Assembly: GCF_000002235.5 (NCBI RefSeq)
Contig: NW_022145596.1
Location: 27,631,299-27,695,298 of the forward strand
From: Strongylocentrotus purpuratus
Lineage: Eukaryota; Echinodermata; Echinoidea; Camarodonta; Strongylocentrotidae
Reading direction: 5' to 3'
Length of the DNA: 64,000 nt
Under the pieces are notes generated by a model that saw nothing but the letters and a program-made list of their open reading frames with translations, was not told where the DNA came from and did not search any database. Positions within the stretch are counted from its first letter, which is position 1, and the number at the start of each line of letters is the position of its first letter. The translations under genes and the position numbers were made by a program. Positions 1-12,300 of the stretch are shown here, one piece after another.

Positions 1-904
1 TAGTATGTACAAGACCTGTGAGAATGCGGTATCTTGTTTCTAATTATTGGTTAGCACAGGGTTAGAGTAGAGACAGTGAGAACAAACAACAGAAAGGATT
101 AACAAAACTTTTTAAATTTCAAAATATCCACCATCATAACCAAGAGTTCCACACATTGATACTAATCCAAACACTTGTACCTTGTTTGTAACACGAGAAG
201 TTGGCCTGCAGGTAAGCAATGAGTAAAGCAAGGAATGCATAGCTTTAAAGGAAAAATGTCAGGCATGAGGCAGAGAAATTCCCCAAAAGGAGGAAGATTA
301 AATGGAGGTCCGTGGGTGATGCCCCTGGCGGGGAGGGGGGGGGGGAGGGGGGTAGGGATAGGGCTAGGGTAAGGGTTAGACAATTTTTTTATATTTTTAA
401 AATCAGCGGAAATCTACCGATCGGCAAAGGAATTTCATCCCTGGAATGTAAAAATAAACTTAAAGGATGCAAGATGTGGTTATATAAAGAAAAATGGGGA
501 AGGGGGGGGGGCAGGGGGGACATGGATTAGCATACTGTTATGTTTAGAAACAGGTTCATTGAAAGCTGTTCTCTACACAGATTGAAAAGCACATGGATAT
601 TGAGTCTGGATTAAACTACCAAAGCAACCACACGTGTTTCTGCAGGCTCCATTTTGTTTGTCTCTATACTTATATTTATTTAGCTTAATAGGTATTACTT
701 TCCAACCCACAACACAACACATACCATCATGAAATGAAGGCATTTATTCATTATCAAAACTTCTTATACCTGATTTCAAGCATTTGGTTATTCGCTTTAT
801 ATGGTAAAAGTGCTAAGTGTATGATAACGATACAAAAACTTTCTTACATAGTTTTATGAAGCTATGTACTACAGACTTTGTTTCCATCAGATGTCATTTT
901 AGGG

Positions 905-985
905 AAATGATGGGACTCGGATTTGAACTCTGGGTCTGTGTATCTGGCAGATCAGAGCACTGACCACTGGACCAACTCACATCTT
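905..985 (-). repeat. tRNA-derived SINE head (minus strand)
   Basis: On the minus strand a GTTGGTCCAGTGG block resembles a pol III A box, and GAGTTCAAATCC lies at B-box distance. The arrangement resembles a tRNA, but the stems do not close well. A short open frame across it is most likely an accident of the repeat. Confidence 0.45.
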
Positions 986-1693
986 CCTAGCTTTAAAATA
1001 GACCTAAATGTACATGTTATAACCTTTCAAAGTTTCAACACAGTATCCTACATTGAACTAACACCTGGAAGAACAGCATATAACTCAACTGACATAATAA
1101 AGATGACACCCTGTCAGTGTCAGATCTTAGCCCTGGGGTCGACCCTGTCTTACGACAAGTTGGATTCTGTTGCAATGAATTATAGTTATCAAAGAACTAT
1201 CTAAAATAAGGTAACTTTAAACGTCTATATGACTTGTTGGTTTAATGGCATAGAAATAAAATATATATGATATCAAATACAATATTGAGTGCTTTAAGTA
1301 TGCCATATCAGTCTTGTTTGAAGGCACCAGAACAAAATCTCTCTCTCTCTCTCCTCTTTTACTTCATTTCCAAAGTATGTCACATTTGGTAGGACTAGGA
1401 GGGAGGAACACATGCCTGTTGCTCTTGAATTAATCCACCTATAATGTAACCTCTGCCTCACTCGAGTCTTCAAATATTACGAAAGTAACTCAGAGAAGGT
1501 GAGAGCACATGTACATACCGATTTTGTGTGTCCCCCTGGTATATTACACACACAGCATGCCACCAAAAATGCCAACACCCTGAGAAGAAAAAGAACAGAC
1601 ATTCATTTATTTCGGACTGACATCAAATAAAAATGTTTATTGATTCTCAAATTTCTGCTTCACTCATTTACAAATTGCAATTATAATGTATTT

Positions 1694-1950
1694 AATAATA
1701 ACAATAATAATAATAATAATCTTTTAAAGTCTACTCCAAATTTTATCAAGTTAAGCCGAAAATGGAAATTCTTTTTGCCCAATTGATCGTGAGCCTGGCA
1801 GCCACTGAGCAGTGCGAGATCGACGTTGCTCTATCCCTTATTGTTGAACGCTAAACAAGGTAGCATCAACTCCCGTCTTTTAATGTCTTTTGGTATGACG
1901 CGGCCGGGGTTCGAACCCACGACCTCCCGGTTGTGAGGCGGACGCTCTAC
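1694..1950 (-). mobile_element. tRNA-derived SINE with (ATT)n tail, 5'-truncated copy
   Basis: The minus strand reads a tRNA-like head with B box GGTTCGAACCC, then a body, then a TTATTATT-type tail that appears as taataataat at the low-coordinate end. About 250 bp match a second copy at 60366-60627 almost base for base. This copy stops at gctctac (1950), before the A-box end that the other copy keeps, so it is truncated at its head. Confidence 0.75.
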
Positions 1951-2002
1951 TTTTAAATCAAAAGAGCAATTTGAAGAATTTAACATGCAATACCTCATAA
2001 AT

Positions 2003-3137
2003 CTTTTAAAGGTAATGCAAAGTTTCTGGAAATTTTGAAAATTGTCCGGATAGTGATTTTTTACAATTTTTATATATTCCTGTCGATGAATTTTAAGCAC
2101 TAGAAAATTTAGCCCCTAAAACACTTCTGCTTTCAAGAAAAATTTAATATAAAAAATTACCGGTGCTCCCAGTAAATTTTGATAAATTTGAAATACCGTA
2201 TTAGCCGGCGTAAATGCCGCAGTATTTTTGGAAGAGGAAATATCTAAAAGTCGGGGTGCGGCCTTTGCGGCGAAAAAGTATAAAAAAATAAAAACCTAAG
2301 TCAAAACCAGCACGAATTTGCACATATGGGACTGCGAACGGTACAATAACGATACCACTATGGTACAGGACATTTCCACACATCTTACCAACAATTTTAT
2401 CTTGCATTGTTGACATGAAGACGAAAATAACTTCCTTAAACAACATTTGCCGATATATCTTGATCTAGTTCGTGCTAAGTTCGTGCCAATGCATTGCAAA
2501 AGTAAAGGAAGGGACCGTTTAATGGAGCTGCCACGAAGCATCCATCCGAAGTCGCCATTTTGTTTTCCATTTCATGCAATTTCGCATTAAACCGTACATT
2601 GTGGTAGGGGTATATCGGACACCAAATCTGCCTGCCATCACTTTTTTAGCTAAACTTCCAGTAAATTAAAAGAATATTGATGAATTTGGTATCTGACAGT
2701 TGGTAAAAAAAAAATTAGTGTTTCACGAGAAAATTATGATTATTTTGTTTTGTCCGTTTGTTTTCCTTTATTTTGTTTTTTTTTGTTGTCAAAGTTGGGG
2801 TGCGGCCTATGCGGTGCTGCGGCCATATCGCCGGCAAATACGGTAGCGGCGACCATGAAAATCTCAGAATATGTAGTTGTGATATCCAAATGGGAATAGC
2901 TAATCGGTCGATTTTAGTCAAGAAACATTGTTTTATAGCTTACCCGGTAATAAATATCTTGACCTTGAGAGGGATCTTTACAAAATAAAGAGTTTATTAT
3001 TTACAATTTCATAACTTTTAGACTCAATTTCAATCGCGACAACGATCACTGAATATTGTAGGATCGCATATGCTTCCAATATGTTGATTTGAACCAAATT
3101 CATGACCCCATACCAAATCTTGTATTACCTTTAAAAG
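2003..3137. mobile_element. Inverted-repeat element (TIR CTTTTAAAGGTAAT) with nested insertion
   Basis: The left end CTTTTAAAGGTAATGCAAAG is mirrored by the right end, which reads CTTTTAAAGGTAATACAAG on the complement. The interior matches 35502-36021 (shared blocks include tagaaaatttagcccctaaa and catgaaaatctcagaatatg), but this copy is about 600 bp longer because another element (2194-2845) has inserted. No transposase frame is seen, so it is a non-autonomous element. Confidence 0.75.
2194..2845. mobile_element. Nested TIR element (TACCGTATT...), probable TA target duplication
   Basis: The left end TACCGTATTAGCCGGCG pairs with the right end cgccggcaaatacggta. Subterminal blocks gtcggggtgcggcc (about 2252) and gttggggtgcggcc (about 2795) occur at both sides. 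It interrupts a block that is continuous in the second copy of the host element at 35502-36021, so it inserted later. The TACCRTA ends and the AAAGTYGGGG subterminal block link it to the elements at 29903-30373 and 58404-58881. Confidence 0.7.
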
Positions 3138-3241
3138 GTTAAGTATTTCACTTAAAGATAAAGACCAGTTATGGTCATGCGATTGCATTGTGAAAGAAAT
3201 GTTGTGGAATCAATCAGAGAAGGTTGATCATCTAGCATATA

Positions 3242-3334
3242 TACCTTACTGAACAAGCGCCCATATTTCTTATCATTTTAATGATTCCAGAACCTTGCAG
3301 TACACCGCCACTTAGGCGCTTGTTCAGTAAGGTA
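3242..3334. repeat. 20-bp perfect inverted repeat (foldback)
   Basis: taccttactgaacaagcgcc at 3242-3261 is exactly complementary to 3315-3334, enclosing 53 nt. The sequence just outside on the right (tgacccataactccggcgtggaga) has a related, inverted match near 39045-39070, so it probably belongs to a dispersed element. Confidence 0.7.
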
Positions 3335-3555
3335 CCCAAAATATGACCCATAACTCCGGCGTGGAGACCCTACTAAAACACACCCCCAATTTAGGTAAAT
3401 ACTAAATGTGAGGAGCACACGTCACATCTGTGCGGCAATTTAAATGTTTTGCTTGAAATAACCAAAAGAAAAATCGCTCTTAAAAAATCACCTGATTGAG
3501 TACGCCGCGCCTGTGATATTTGGCAGTTTTAAATTTAACCTTTGATTTGTTTACT

Positions 3556-4030
3556 AGGCCTAGACCGAAGGCTTCAGTCTCTAATATCGACGGTTGTTCC
3601 GCTGAGATTGCATCTGGCTCCTCTGACCCTAGACCGAAAGCTTCAGTCTCTATATCGTCGGTTGTTCCACTGAGACTACGTCTGGCTCCACTAGACCTTC
3701 GGATATAGGTCTAGTGGAGCCAGACGTAGTCTCAGTGGAACAACCGACGATATAGAGACTGAAGCTTTCGGTCTACTCTGACCCATGATGGCTGTCAACA
3801 AATGTCAGTTTTATTAAAGAAATGACCCATATCAGACAGTTATTTCTGTCTAGTTTACACAAAACTAGAGTCTAGATCAAAAGCTTCAGTCTCTCTATAT
3901 CGTTGGTTGTTCCACTGAGACTACGAGTACGTCTGGCTCCACTAGATGGGGAATGTCAACATATGTCAGTTTTATTAAAGAAATGACCCATAATCAGACG
4001 GTTATTTCTGTCTAGTTTAACATGCTATAA
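3556..4030. repeat. Cluster of four ~68-bp modules, two forming a perfect palindrome
   Basis: A module running from tagaccgaaag to ctccactagacc occurs at about 3556-3627 (diverged), 3630-3697, inverted at 3708-3775, and at about 3876-3947 (diverged). The middle two are perfectly complementary over 68 bp with a 10-nt loop (3698-3707). A spacer containing atgtcagttttattaaagaa is also duplicated (about 3800 and 3965). Confidence 0.85.
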
Positions 4031-4545
4031 TTTTTGAAAACTGGAGTGGACTTAGGCCTACTGGCTACTTAGATCTAGGATCTACTTGGGCTTTAAGACT
4101 AAGACTAAAGACTAATAATAATGTGACATGTTAGGAATGTACATACCGGTACTCTTGCATGAAGAAATTCATCTTTATTTGAGAGTTTGTGAGGGTACGG
4201 TGAGCTGAGAGAGAGGAAATTGAAGTCTCGATCACCTTGTGCATGCATGCAGTGCACGGAGAATGCCAGTGCCGTCAGCTCAGCCGTCTACTACTACTAG
4301 TACGGTACGCGTACGGTTGCTGTAGATCTATGTTCGGCCTTCACCACTAGTATTTGACTGTTAAAAGCCTATAATTAATCTGGTTCTTTAGTTTAATTTA
4401 ATCAGTCGAGGTTGTCGATTCGTAACACCATGCATGTCATAATAATTTAGGTGAGAATCAAGGACATTCGTCTATTTTTCGGCTCTATAGAATAGATGAC
4501 TAGTGAAGTCTAGATGATCCGCACCGTACCGATAAACTCAAGGGC

Positions 4546-4700
4546 TAGGGAGCTCCGACGCCCACAACGTCGGCGTACGGTCGGAGCTCCCTGGAGTTAC
4601 GTACCGGTACCGGTATATCCCATGCATGCGGCATTCATTCATTCATTCATTCCACTGATCTCTACGGAAGAGATCAGTGATTCATTCATTCATTCGGCAT
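4546..4700. repeat. Two short palindromes with (ATTC)n arms
   Basis: agggagctccga near 4546 pairs with tcggagctccct near 4580. Then cactgatctct and agagatcagtg form an 11-bp stem around acgga (about 4652-4678), flanked on both sides by attcattcattc runs. Both are hairpin-capable. I see no gene. Confidence 0.6.
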
Positions 4701-4738
4701 GCACATGTATGGGGCGCCAAGTGTAACACTAACACATG

Positions 4739-4900
4739 TGATTCTGTCACGAAATTAATGTTTTTGTCACCAAATCATCCCACCATATGATTTTGTCACC
4801 AAATCATCCCACCATATGATTTTGTCACAAAAGCAATATCATCTATTGATTTTGTTATGAAAGCAAATTATCACCTATTGATTTAGTCACAAAAGCAATC
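4739..4900. repeat. Degenerate ~29-bp tandem repeat
   Basis: gattttgtcaccaaatcatc recurs about every 29 bases, with decaying copies (gattttgtcacaaaagcaat, gatttagtcacaaaagcaat). About five units are visible. It is non-coding. Confidence 0.6.
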
Positions 4901-6342
4901 GAACAAAAGTGGAAACACGTTATCACTGCACTGCACATCTCACCCACACTTGACACAGTGTCACTCCCTCTCATGCAGTCTCGGTACGGTACCACTTCTC
5001 ACTGCCACTGGTTGCTCCGGTCTTTGTAAGCTAGCTGAAATCAACATTTTTATCATGTTTACATTACGTGTAGACTGTACTATAGGCCTATATACATGTA
5101 GTTTAATTGTAAACAAAACAGAGAAAAGGTAAAAATTGTGGTTACCATATGTTTGACCATCGAACACAGATAATAATAGACTAGTCTAACTCCAGCAAAG
5201 CATAAAGAGTTAATCATAATATAATAATAGACCGAAAGCTCTAGCTTAGTCTAGGCCTATACTATAAAGTACCGATTTCGAGTGAAACAGTTAGATTTGT
5301 ACAATGTGTGTTTGAAATGTTGAGAATCGGTAAGACAGTAGCACAGCCAGGATAGTAATGCAGCTGCTATATTGTGTGTTTGACGGGATGTTTTTATAAA
5401 CTGGGAGATATTCTACATCGAAGCAGCAGGAGAGCGGGAGGAAGAAGGGCGTGGTGACTGGAGTCTATGACAGAGACGCCAAGTTCAAATATCGGCAATG
5501 CGTGACATTTTAATTTTTTGGCGCACAAGCGCGCGTGCGAGGGTATAACACACGTATAAGGTATAACCTTTTTTCTAAATCTAGTGCGCGCGCCCTGCGT
5601 GAGAGCATTTCCAGACCCTCCAAATGCGTGATGTCACGTCTAATGCGTGACACTTGGTAGCTTTGCTATGAGCTGGTGGCACAGGGAGGGGGGGGGGGGG
5701 GGAGAGTGAGCATGGTGGCGTGAGACTCCCTCCAAATGCGGGAGGGTTGACAGCCCCGATTTTGATGAGATTTTCAGTACTGTGCTCTTTAGAATATAAG
5801 GATTAAGATGAGATCAAGCATTAAGATTAATATGACAGAAAGTATCGTTTCAAGTGAAATGTTAGGAATATATAGCTCCCCATCATACTACTCAACCAGG
5901 ATCTGGACGTAGAGGCATCCCAACTTGCATCCAGAAGATGAACTTAAGTATTAATAATGGATAGCAAATCGTCCTCTGAGTCCTACGAGTTTTCAACTCC
6001 TACATCAGTTACATTAGTTACCAATGCAGCCAGTTTGAAATTTCCTCATGTATATAGTAACTACAACTTTAATAATTCATATCTAGATTAATTCTTATTG
6101 TTTGTCTGTCTTTGTTCAAACTTTCGCCAATCTGCTTCTCTAATTTTTTAACTATATTTCAGAGCAATTTGGTATTAAGGTTGGATTTTCGTTTAAACCT
6201 ATGACATGTACATTGTAGGTCTACATGTTTGTGAGTTATGGAGGAGCTATACCTATGACACTTTGACACTATGACCATACCTATCTGCTATGCACATGTA
6301 CTTGTGCCAACTGACCCAATCTTGTAATTTTTTCTTTCACAG

Positions 6343-6382
6343 GTCAATATTGTCAAACTAGATATATTTGCCAATTATCTAA
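6343..6382 (+). other. 5' UTR part of the first coding exon of FANCB
   Basis: A pyrimidine-rich acceptor (tttttctttcacag, ending at 6342) precedes 40 nt that end in an in-frame TAA directly before the ATG at 6383. A spliced, non-coding exon should therefore lie upstream. I could not place it. Confidence 0.5.
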
Positions 6383-9300
6383 ATGGATCGGACAGCTTAT
6401 GTGTCACATCTGGGTCATGTCATTAAATTTGATCTGCTTCCTGGCCCTTCGCAGCCCACCAATTACAGCGCAGACTCCGTATTCAGTGCAAGTGAGAGAC
6501 AGACGTTTGAACTTCAAGCAAAGTCTTTTAAATTTTCTTTAGAGAGGAGGTCTTTTGAAGAGGAGACGCAGAGCAAAACTCATGCACTGAGGCATGACTG
6601 TGCTGATGGTAGAATTGTGTTGGCACAATGCATTAGAGAAAGCCACACAGGCGTGATCTTTCCATGCGTACTGGTCCAAAGCAGGGTATCAGCTAAAGAT
6701 TTGATCTCTTCACTTTTCTTTTATGTACCGTCCAGTAACAAGATCTTTTTATATGGGGAGTTCACTTCTGAACAGGCCATTCCCAAAGACAATGTGCATT
6801 TAACTGATGGGCCAGCTGCGTGTTGGAGGGTTGATGAAATGAATCAATTTTTTATTGCCAAGAGAGATGCAGAAAATGGAAAATTCAGAGTGCATTGGTT
6901 TGTAGATGTGATTGACGCTAAAGCCAGTAGCATCATGTACTGCTCAATGCAACCTGATAATGATCTACATATCATTACTACCTCCAAGATTAAAGTGTGT
7001 GCTGGTGATGACAGCATAGGATGGATGAGTTTGATATGGAACCCAAAGGACAGTTGCCATTTGACCGATTCGAAATGTTTTGTGCCAGGGGTCTATGCTT
7101 CAATAGCTTGCTGCATGCTCTTAGAGATTACTGAGCAAGAGAATGTACACATATCACTTGATGAACCAGAGTGCTGTGGAGAGCGCCTGCCTCTAAAACA
7201 GTCCTCAACAGTTTCGCCATTGAAGAACACGGCCTATGTAGCAACATCCATGAAACAGCTCTTGAAATTCAAGAATGGTGTATTCTGCAAACTTGCCAGC
7301 ATCCCATTTGATGATGCGGTTGATATCGTTTCCATGGAAACAAGAGGAGAGAAGATGCTTGCTGTAAGGTCTAGAGGAGGTGAAGTCTGTGTTATTAGTT
7401 GTACATCCTTTCAGGTGAGCATGCAGGTGATGCATATTCATATCAAAATTTCTTTTGGCAAGACAATAATCTACATTTGCCACTCAATCTCCACCCAGGT
7501 GAATTAAAATGGTTATCTGAGAAAACATTCCTTCAATGGTTGACTACCCTATCATGGTATCTCATCTAGTTGAGCTGGACCTAGGTTTTGGGCCCTCAGG
7601 AAGAACACCCGTTAGGCCTAAAATAAAAAGTTGTTGTTTTGCCCTTTAGGTGCCAAAACACGAGTCAGTTGGTCAGATTTTTTTTTTTTTTAAATTCTCC
7701 GCCCTCTTTGGGCCGATATTTCTCAGTTTATAATACTTTAATATTGTGTTTCAGCATCATCATTCCATTCATATCTTTTTTATGATTTTGGAACTAGGGC
7801 AGAAGACAAGTAAGAATTTGGGAATAATTTGATATTATGCATTTATATACCATTTTAACAAACAAAATACATATTTTTGTATTCATTAATAAAAAATAAT
7901 TAAAAAAAAAAAAAAAAATCTTAAAATGCCGACCGTAGATTTTCAGATTTTTTGGTCGGTCGTAAAGGGCAATAGGCTACAACAAGTTTTTATTTTAGGC
8001 CTTATGATATGATCAGGCTTCCCTGAGTGAATAAGACGGTATCATTATTACGTAATACAAATTATATTGGGAAATGTGTCACAATTCGCAAGATTATTTG
8101 CTGAAAATATTGGTGGTTGACTCTTTTTTGATGGAATCTTTACTGAAGAATATAAGAAATCTGTGCTATTTGTCCTACAAGATAAATCTCATACCAGGGC
8201 GCGACAAACCCGCTTGCCCGACGTCCCGGGGCAACCAAATTGAGCCGTCGGGCAAGTAAATCAAATTATCACTTGCCCGATTCGGGCAAGTGATACTTTT
8301 ACAGTAATTTCCTAGTGTCCAAGAACTCTACCATTCACCCGTCAACTTCTTACCCGTCGTCAAAATCCAGAAGCAAAAAAGCGATCGTTCCGATTTCGAA
8401 AAAACTTCACAGACAGCTAGCCAGCTCAGCTAGCTCAGCGCGCATGCAACAGTGACACTTCAAGCCATGAATGCCGCTCCGCCTCCACGCACGGCCGGCC
8501 GTGAGCTAGCTAGAGACAGCTAGCGCGATCGTACCAGCTGCGAGCTTATTCGCGCTCTCTCTCTCTAGCTCTGCAGGCCGCACCGACAGGCCTTTGCTAT
8601 TCTCTGATTGCCGATTGGTTGAATCACGCCAAATATGACGTCATTATTCTAGGGAAATGAACACGTGCGAATCGGAATGGAATAAACAACAGGGATTTTC
8701 TAGTAAGTACAAAAAGTCAAATGTTTGATATTTATTCATAATGACTGTTAATGATTGTGAACATATTATTTAAAACTCGCTGCTCATATAAATCAGATGA
8801 ATGTTTTTGTCTCGTTTTCAATTTATTACTGCGGTCTCAAGATCCGACCGAGCGAGTCATTTTGATAATAGTATCGAGACCCCCAGAATATAAGCCGTTG
8901 TTGTTTTGTTTTCATGGTTTTAGCGACGTTGTTTAGTCTAGTTTTCGCATACTTATCCGAGATTTATCGTAAAATATCTTCAATATTATTATTAAGTAAG
9001 AATTTACAAATTTTGGCATGATATTTATAGCAGTGAATGATGAAATAAAAATGTCCGTACTTTATTTAAAATAGTTGATTACCCATTATTTACATGACGT
9101 TTCTTGATGGAAGAGTTGACCCAAATTATTAACAGCTGAAAATTAGCCTACGTTTCCAAATGACAGCGGCTTGCACAGACACACTGTACATGTATGTGCA
9201 TTAATTTGCTATCTAAAACACTAACTTATCATTACGAGATAATAAATGCTTTAACCTCGAGTCCTTTTTCGCTTTAAAGTTTTGGGCAAGTGGAAATATT

Positions 9301-12300
9301 GTTTGGGCAAGTAAATTGAAAACCCACTTGCCCGACAGGGCAAGTGGTGAAAAAAATTCTTGTAGCACCCTGCATACACTGCAGAAATTTCCCAATCTTC
9401 GACATCCAATGTTAGTTTTTGACAGTTCATTTATGGTGATTATAACCAATTAATAAATATACACAAACTTAATAAACTTAAAAGCATGTGACAAATCCAT
9501 TTGATATAGATAAGAAAAGAAAGGAATAAGAAATGTCAGTCATTTTACATTCTAATAACAATTTTGATCTTCTTCCTAACAAATACACTATAGGTCATTC
9601 AGGAATGCAAGAATGTCATGTGTCTTTTGGTTGATAATATCCTTGGCAATGGTAGAGACCAACTACTGCTTCTCTTGAACTCCAGTAAAGACCCTCCTAA
9701 ACCATTCCCAGAGTTCATCCTCACTGACCTAGATCTGTGCCACATCACAAGCAGTGACCAGCTACAGCATGATGGGAGAGGTCAGAGGTCGGATGATGGA
9801 CAGTCTGCCCCGACCCCGAGGAGCCTCATCACAGCAATGCAAGCTTTGGAAGCTAAAGTGGAGGTACAGCTAACTCTTCATAAGTTGAATCTGCAAAAAT
9901 ATGTAGTTCGACTTATGCAAAATATGACTTTAGAAAATTTGTAAATAACACGTTTTGCATAGTTTGTTAAAAAAAATGATTTGACTTAGCGAAAAGTAAA
10001 TTTGTTTGACATTGAGTTATGCAGAGTTAACTGTATATTAAATAATTCTGATTTGATAAAGAGATAATTTGAATCTGGAAAATTACAGATTATGTGTAAC
10101 TTCTTCTGTCCCACTTAGTTTCTTGACAGTGTCAAGAGGATAATAATTTACTGAATTGATAAAAATGAAAGTTTCTGCTTGAATGTAATTACGATAAGCA
10201 AAGACTTTCTTTTTTAAGTATGCATGTAAGTATCTAAGGCAACCATTTAAGGCTATTTGATGGGATATGATATGCCACCCATATTAAGAAAAGGGTACAG
10301 CATTACTTCCAAGGTTGCCATTTTTGTCCCTTTTGCAAAAAATCCTGTACGCCATCCAATTTATGTGAGTTATTTTAGTTGTCACTTTGGGAACAAAGAC
10401 AAGACTTGTAAGTTGAGTGATAAGATCTCCATTGGTCAATCACACCCAGGCTACTGCTTGATTACACATACCTTGAAGGTACTGATCTGTTCTGTGTTTG
10501 GTTTCAGAATGGTCTGACATCACTGAGGGAGCAGGAGCGGAGCAAGAGGCTCAAGGACCGCATCATATCACAGTCAGTGGAGAACCTAGCTCAGATGGCC
10601 AACGGTATGTCCAGTCCAATTCAGAGACAGGTTAGGCTCAACAATTTTAAGAATTTCCATTCCATTTTTATATATCACTTAAGTTTTTCCATGCTTTTAT
10701 GTGATCTGAATATTAATATTTGTTAGGCCAGATGAGCAAGTACATTGCATGTCTGTGCCAGTCAACCTTAGACTTTAAGAAATTTTATTAGAGGGACTTT
10801 GTAAATTGAAGGTTTAATGTCTAGTACCTACAGGCACTAGGGCACCAACTTTGATTAATGTTTTATCTGCTGAAAGCAAGAAGGTTGATAAATCATACCC
10901 CTTTCCCATATCTCTAGTTAGTACCTTTTTATTTCTCATAAGCTGATATAAGAGTATCTTATAATTTACATGTAGTTTCTCTTTCTTCCACTCTTCCAGC
11001 CAACTCTTGTCCACCTGTGTGGGACAACCCCTAGTAACCCATCGCTTGCTCCTACATCAGGGAGTGACACAGGTGGCAGGTTAAAGGTCACTGGAGGATG
11101 GCAGAGGATTGTCAATAAGAAGTGGGTCATTGGATTCAAGGTCACAAATGAGAACCAATGGTGAGTCGATGAATGGAAATTTATATATATGTTGTGAGGT
11201 GCCCTTTCCATTATGTAAAATTTTAGAAGTATATGACATTATTTATTAACTCATTTCTTTTCTGTAGAAAGAGATTCAAATAACGTCGACCTTGATGATG
11301 GTATTATTTACATTTTGCAGATTGATGTTTACCAGCAACTGTTCAAATATATGTTCTCATTCTAGGGCTGTATCAGGTGTGAAGTTATTGATTTCGCCTT
11401 GGAAGACCAACTCGTCTCAAGAACCAGTTGGATGTGAAGGCTGTATCCAGCACTCGGTGTCCAGAGGTATTACTGTGGACAGTGCTGAGACAGAGTCGCA
11501 AGAACCACATCTGGCTCCACCAAGTAAAAGAACTAAGCTTCAAGACATTGAGGCACCAGCAGCAAGGAACCATGGAGCAACATCCGCATCGTCGTCATCA
11601 CCAACGTTTAGACTAGCAGGAAGTCTGTCATCCCCCGCATCACCTCTGATGTCAGGAGGGAGCTGCGATACTGTTGCTATGACGACCATACCAGAGTTCC
11701 TGGATGGACCCGTTGCCTCTCGATTGCTGGTTCTGCAGTGGACAAGCCACCGTGCATTTCCTCAAGAAGCGCAAAGTGGGACCAAGAGGCCGAGGGTGAT
11801 GTCGGTGATCTGTGGGTCTGTCCATCTTGCTGCAGCTGATGTTGTTGGGTCTAAACTGGATGTGAGGTTACCAGCTGATGTTGTGAGATCCAAACTGGAT
11901 CTGAGGTTACCAGAAATCCATCCTACACTCATCAAGCCACTACCACTTCACCTGAACCAGAATCAAAGTATGATTGCTTTCTGGTCATGCACCATGGTCA
12001 ATTTCCTACACTAACTGAGTTTTCAAATTAAATCCTGGACTAAACAGTATACCTCTAGGCTCTTTCTAACCCAAACCCTTAGCCTGACCTATATTATAAT
12101 CATTTCATTGAAATCTGAGAAAGGAGGATGAAGGGAAGGGGGGGGGGGTAATCTGTTCATCTTCCCCCCAGTGTGAATAGGTAATGTTCACATATCTACA
12201 CAACTGCTGTGTTGCCGATGGATCGACATTTGCCACTCTCCACCCATGTGTAAATGGTTACCTGGCAATTTCTGGGGTAATAATAATTGCATGGTCCTCA

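Larger units (their letters stand above)
1..6342. other. Intergenic region upstream of FANCB, repeat-rich
   Basis: I find no convincing protein-coding exon here. The stretch holds two tRNA-derived SINE pieces (about 905-985 and 1694-1950), a nested pair of inverted-repeat elements (2003-3137 with 2194-2845 inside), a 20-bp foldback (3242-3334), a 68-bp palindrome cluster (3556-4030), palindromes at 4546-4700 and a short degenerate tandem repeat (4739-4900). The FANCB promoter and any non-coding first exon should lie in its last part, but I cannot place a transcription start. Confidence 0.6.

Noticed and set aside
923..1204. 93-codon frame near the left edge
   Set aside because: Its start overlaps a tRNA-derived SINE head, and the rest has no recognisable domain.
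10605..10610. GTATGT after ATGGCCAAC as the FANCB exon 3 donor
   Set aside because: It would leave phase 1 and give a stop early in exon 4. The donor CAG|GTTAGG at 10630 keeps the frame into PTLVHLCGTT.
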